Part shown: positions 59,963-64,000 of the stretch, piece after piece | Numbering within the stretch: the stretch's first letter is position 1 | Layout of the letters: every line of letters starts with the position of its first letter | DNA from: Capillidium heterosporum | Taxonomy: Eukaryota; Entomophthoromycota; Entomophthoromycetes; Entomophthorales; Capillidiaceae | Direction: 5' to 3' | Assembly: GCA_016630905.1 (NCBI GenBank) | Contig: WBMQ01000004.1 | Location: 62,001 to 126,000, forward strand | Length of the DNA: 64,000 bases | The notes under the pieces: generated by a model | Databases searched by the model: none | What the model was told of the DNA's origin: nothing | Seen by the model: only the letters and a program-made list of their open reading frames with translations | Position numbers and translations under genes: made by a program

Positions 59963-61046
59963 TTACTCCAACCAGTAGTTGAAGTATTTGTCACCATAGT
60001 TGTCGACATCCTCCTTCAACTCGTCCCAACGGGTAGGAAGATTCTTATGACTTCTAACATCACCCGACTTGAGACGATCTAAAAAGTCGGCCCGCAACCA
60101 CTTCTCGACGACTTTAAGTAGAGGACTATCTACGATGACACCGGATTTGAGTTGGTTCTGGCATACCTTGACAGCATCCAAAAGTTCTTCAAACTGTGAT
60201 AATCTATTAGCAACATTGCTAGGAACACCATCAACGGAAGCTGAAGCATCAATATTGGTGCTATTACTCTGAGGCAGCTTCTCAATCTTATGTACATCCA
60301 AAATAGTGCCTTTGTGGATGTGGGCTACTTCCGTAGGCCAGTTACCTAACCCGTCAAAGATATGGGTAGCGTACAAGATGGTAGCATTTCGCGATTCAGT
60401 TTCTCGTTGCAAGAAGGCGAACAAGTTGCTTCGAACCATGACGTCCAAGTCGACGGTAACTTCGTCCAAAAGTAAAACTTGCCAATCTTGCAACAAGCCC
60501 ATAACTAGTTGGACACGCCTACGTTCACCATCGCTAACTTGGTGCATGTGCCAATCCAGATCGACGTCCATTATCTTGATCAACTGGTCTCTACGTTGCG
60601 GTTGCAGGTCACCACCAACGGACTGGATCAATTTGGAAACTTTCAAATCCAATTTGGTAGCTGGGTTGGCTACCCATTCGGTGCCTAGGTACAACACCTT
60701 TTCGGGTCGATCAACAAAGGCCCGTTTACCCAAGACATAAACTTCACCTTGAGTGAGACGTTTACCAGCTAAAATTCTGGAAAAATAAAACCTTTAACAG
60801 CAAAGACTTTAAATTTAAAATGTACCTCAATAAAGTCGATTTACCAGCACCGTTGGCACCTACTAACAGACAACGGGAACCTGCCTTGATGTTCAAACAT
60901 AGATTGTCGAGGATAGTTGGGCCTCCGAAGCTGAAGTTCAGGTTGTTGACTTGGATAGCCAAATCGGAAGTTTGGTTGTCAGTTAAACTTGGGATTGAGG
61001 TACTGTTCTCAGCCATGCGCTGGAGGATAGTTTCGATCTGAGGCAT
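59963..61046 (-). CDS. CAF16: Caf16-type soluble ABC ATPase
   Basis: A cytosolic/nuclear ABC protein without membrane domains, known in yeast as a Ccr4-Not-associated factor. Start at 61046 ('MPQIETILQRMAENS'). Exon 1 has 'IQVNNLNFSFGGPTILDNLCL' and Walker A 'GANGAGKSTLL'. A short intron (about 60776-60825) follows. Exon 2 has the signature 'VSDGERRRVQLVMGLL', Walker B 'VLLLDEVTVDLD' and the switch His in 'YATHIFDGL'. 'DRPEKVLYLGTEW' is a typical Caf16/ABCI block. The C-terminal 90 residues are helical and poorly conserved. Both start Met codons (residues 1 and 11) are possible. Confidence 0.93.
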
Positions 61047-62627
61047 GTTGGTTAATTTTTCTTACTCTTGGAAAGTTGGATAAGATTGTCTTCTCGCTGT
61101 AAAGTTGAAGTGTATTTATACAATTGTCTTTGCCAACTGGACTCAGGCTTGGAAGCAGCTTGATCTCGATTTCGATTTTGGATTTGAAATCAGTGAATTA
61201 TCGGAAATTAAGGATAAATTAAATTTCGATTTTGATATCAAAGGCTTGGAGAATATTGTTAGGTTTTCGGACAAAACTTGAGTTGGACTTTGATCTGGTA
61301 TATTGGTGGAGATATAGATTGGATAGGTTTTGGAACCTACACTTACTTCATTTGGACTTAGGCCGTATTATTAGTGGATCCCATCTTAACCCTAAGCTTC
61401 TCGTCAGGTGGTGTTCGCTGTACCATTTTCCCACTATTCTGACTACTAAATTTTGGATAGTAAAGCACAAAGTTATTCTATATATCGGTATTAAATTGAA
61501 TGCTCTATATGCTTAAATCCAAAGAACCTTCTGATACTATTTCAATAAGAAAAATATATAGACTTACCTGTCTTCCATAATCGTCATGTCTACAGTCGTT
61601 TTATAAGTATCAACTAACCGTGTTACAAATTTTAGGCTGAGGCTAAGTACAAAGAGTAGATGAACTGTTCTGAACTTTGCTGGTTCACTTTGAATTTCTG
61701 TCTAAAGCTAGCTCCAAAACTTTTTACCAAAAGTTTTCTCTACATTCACAAAGCGAGATATAGATAAGGGTTTTAATTTTCTCAATGTAGCTATATACAT
61801 ATAATATTCTTCAATTTAGACACGCTATACTTTGGATATTGGACATCGAGATGCTCAAGATGCTGTCGCCAGTACCTCTATAGAATTTATTTGGCAGCTA
61901 AGATGGCATTATTAAGGCGACTTGGAACACTACACAGTTGAGATACTAACTGAGGCTAGAACAGTTATCAATGCTCTTCTAGCTTGAGCGTAATTCAAAT
62001 AGGTGCTGCTGCTATGAAGCTAGGCCCTCATACTACACCTTCAAGTATATATACTTCACGCCAAATATATATATTCTTAAAAATAAGTTTTAGTTAGAGG
62101 TCATGGACCTTTGAAAAGTCTTCATGATTCGTGTATAGCTTCAGTATATACGTTACTTCTCTACAACCTACTTTCCAATAGGAGCCAAATAGTTGGGATC
62201 AAGAATGAGTCCTTTATATTTCTTAGCAAGCTACTAACGTGCTTGAAATAGGATTATGCTAGCATTTGTATTTCGTTTGGTGTACTAAAGTTGAAAGATC
62301 AGCAAGATGCTTCATCTGTACATTCTTATCACTTTTAAAAGCTTAGGTACTAGGTCCAGAGGCTACTTACTTGCTTGTACCTTTACTTGAGGGTTTTTCT
62401 AATATGGGTTCGTAGAATCCATTACTTTGACTAGAAGTTTTAATAGGTTGTCTATAGTTTCAAAATAACTAATATATAGTACTAAAAGTATAGTTAGGCT
62501 AATATGTGGCCATAACGTAAGGTTAGTTTTAATTTTGAAGTTTATTCCCCTTTATTCTAAAAAAGCAAAGTTGAAATATAAACCTATAGTTACCCCTTCT
62601 GTAGAATGCTTGTCGACCATGAGGAGG
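61047..62627. other. Gene-poor intergenic region
   Basis: About 1.6 kb. The stretch at 61140-61330 is rich in GGATTTTGG/GATTTCGATTT-like words upstream of CAF16, and the rest is AT-rich. No gene supported. Confidence 0.5.
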
Positions 62628-63232
62628 TTACATACTTGGAACAACGTTTGAGGCTGGAAGAGCTCCTAAGGGCAGAGGTCTTTTACCCTTGTTTGAAGGG
62701 GTTTGATTGGATTGAGATGTGCCGAGCCTGTTGCTTGGAAGCACCTTCTTTATTGGAATTTTTAAATTAGGTGCCAGTAGGCCGTGAAGGTTCTTGTGGT
62801 ATTCCTTAGTTTCCATACAGACTTTGTAGGTACAACTGCCATAGCCTGGTCTGTTGTGTTCCTTGGGTTTAGCCTGACCATCTTCCTGTACCGAACTTGA
62901 AGGTTTGAGCTTCGACACCAGGCATAGTGGTTACTCATTGCTTTCGTGCAGACCGGGTCGTCGCAAAAGTCGTACTTTTCATAGGGTCCTCGAGGTCCCT
63001 TCTTACCTCTTTTGAACAGGATTCTGAGGTAGTTGACGACGAAGCTGGCGTTTGGATTTGGGCTTGAAATTGAATGGAGGGCTGTAGGTTGAACATCTGC
63101 ATGAAGCTGTTTATCTTTGGAGACTAAGTTTGTCGACCATAGTTTTATAATATCGGCACCAGTTTGGAAATGTTGAAATTTAAGACAGCTAGTGAAAGCT
63201 ACACAGATAGCCAATACCTTCAAAATTTTCAT
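62628..63232 (-). CDS. Small secreted Cys-containing protein, internal frame unresolved
   Basis: Not recognised. The start at 63232 gives a signal peptide ('MKILKVLAICVAFTSCLKF'). A charged stretch 'LFKRGKKGPRGPYEKYDFCDDPVCTKAMSNHYAWC' follows, and this frame runs on to a stop at about 62762. A second overlapping frame is open to 62628 and contains 'GYGSCTYKVCMETKEYHKNLHG', whose CxxxxC...H spacing echoes the 'CDDPVCTKAMSNH' of the first frame. A short intron or a frame break between about 62830 and 62920 would join them into one protein with two related C-x4-C...H modules. Until that is settled the C-terminus is uncertain. Confidence 0.5.
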
Positions 63233-64000
63233 TTTAGTGTTGCTAGATTACAATATATTTATCACCTTTTTATAGCTTCGATCCCATCTAATGAAACCTT
63301 CTCAACCACTTTATACACCTTCACGATAGGACTTAGGCCAAAGTTGGAAACTAATAAGTCAAATTATATATGAAGGGATTGAATTTAAATGAAATTCAGT
63401 TACATTCTGAGAAAACTCAAAATCGTAGAGAGTGGATAAAGTTAATATATTCGTAAAGCGTCGGACTAGGTACTTTTTAAACTGAGCTTTGGAGGTAAAG
63501 TGTGATACCATCAGTAAATTTATAATACCATTGATAAAGTTATCAAGAAGGCTTTTGGAAATCATATTACTTTGATTGGAAGTAGCTTTCAAGCCAATTT
63601 ATTAGCTTCCTGAAGTCGTATTCCCGGTTTATAAATACTAGATTTATTAGCTTGGAATGTTGGTTTCGAAAAATATTAGGTATGGTATATAAAAATATTT
63701 GAACAATGAGTATGAATGGTTAATATAGAATAAAAGAGTAGAGATAAGGTCCTGCTGTTGAAGAGGGCAAAAGCCAAGACAGGATGATGCTTCTATACTT
63801 GAACTTTTGTGTAAAAGCTGATATCTACAAATTCCAGCAGAGATCGGATCCTATCTACATATAAATTGATATTTATATGTATTAGTGTAAAGTTAATATT
63901 TCAAAACCTCAAACTTTATTTAGCAGTTAAAATTTATATATTCATGGATTAGAGTTCATTGTATACTTGGCTTGATGAACTTGATAAATCAGCTACATCA
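63233..64000. other. Right-edge region without a recognised gene
   Basis: Contains a minus-strand open stretch (63359-63592) without motifs and probably the promoter of the secreted-protein gene. Nothing else recognised before the window ends. Confidence 0.45.

Noticed and set aside
61232-61516. 94-codon ORF with hydrophobic character upstream of CAF16
   Set aside because: Composition follows the TTGGA/GATTT-rich local DNA and no homologous pattern was seen.
1-64000. CRISPR arrays, bacterial operons or phage modules
   Set aside because: The window is plainly eukaryotic: introns, split conserved genes and no regularly spaced repeats.

Overview
This is nuclear DNA from a fungus. Almost every gene is a recognisable eukaryotic housekeeping or fungal gene split by very short spliceosomal introns, mostly 37-55 nt. 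The introns start GTAWGT/GTAATT-like and carry a CTAAT/CTAAC-type branch site a few bases before a TAG or AAG acceptor. Intergenic DNA is AT-rich, while highly expressed exons such as beta-tubulin are GC-richer. Fungus-restricted or fungus-typical families (ChAPs exomer subunit, Chs7 chaperone, fungal-specific transcription factor bodies, Ssh4-like Rsp5 adaptor, bL33m/mL60 mitoribosomal proteins) fix the kingdom. The lineage is less certain. PARN, NSUN2-type methyltransferase, full Arp2/3 and many tiny introns argue against a budding yeast and would suit an early-diverging (zygomycete-type) fungus, but that is inference.

Layout. 1-1650: 3' part of a Uso1/p115 tether. 2116-5734: fatty-acid elongation dehydratase Phs1 (-), mitoribosome protein mL45/Mba1 (+), inner-membrane peptidase Imp1 (-). 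6341-9419: ChAPs exomer cargo adaptor. 10412-13923: BTB protein and PARN deadenylase. 14079-19497 (all -): Coq10, beta-tubulin with a 5'UTR intron, and a fungal transcription factor body without a zinc cluster. 21055-23311: GH5 glucosylceramidase/sterylglucosidase-like gene with an apparent one-base frameshift. 23.3-30.0 kb: gene-poor AT-rich tract with a decayed MULE transposase. 29982-33882: Sft2 (-), ArpC4 (+), Bap31 (-). 34876-42018: an unknown CxxC/HxC protein (+), diphthine synthase Dph5 (-), a Rrn6/TAF1C-like Pol I factor (+), mL60 (-). 42615-42687: tRNA-Arg(ACG). 44382-53296: Ssh4-like adaptor (+), bL33m (+), EF-hand protein (-), a second transcription factor body (+), Lip2 (+), NSUN2/Trm4 (-). 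55271-61046: bZIP factor (+), Chs7 (-), Caf16 (-). 62628-63232: small secreted Cys-containing protein (-).

There is no operon or obvious gene cluster. Convergent neighbours are often only 61-155 nt apart (mL45/Imp1, PARN/Coq10, Lip2/NSUN2), and some divergent pairs share short promoters of about 260 nt (Sft2/ArpC4, Dph5/Rrn6-like). Thematically, membrane traffic and cell-wall delivery recur (Uso1, ChAPs, Chs7, Sft2, Bap31, Ssh4), as do mitochondrial functions (mL45, mL60, bL33m, Imp1, Coq10, Lip2).

I found no clear undescribed multi-gene system. The observations most worth checking are two independent one-base frame breaks in otherwise intact genes, a transposase whose long central frame is broken only by two TGA codons at apparent Trp positions, two transcription factor bodies lacking any zinc cluster, and a few unrecognised proteins.
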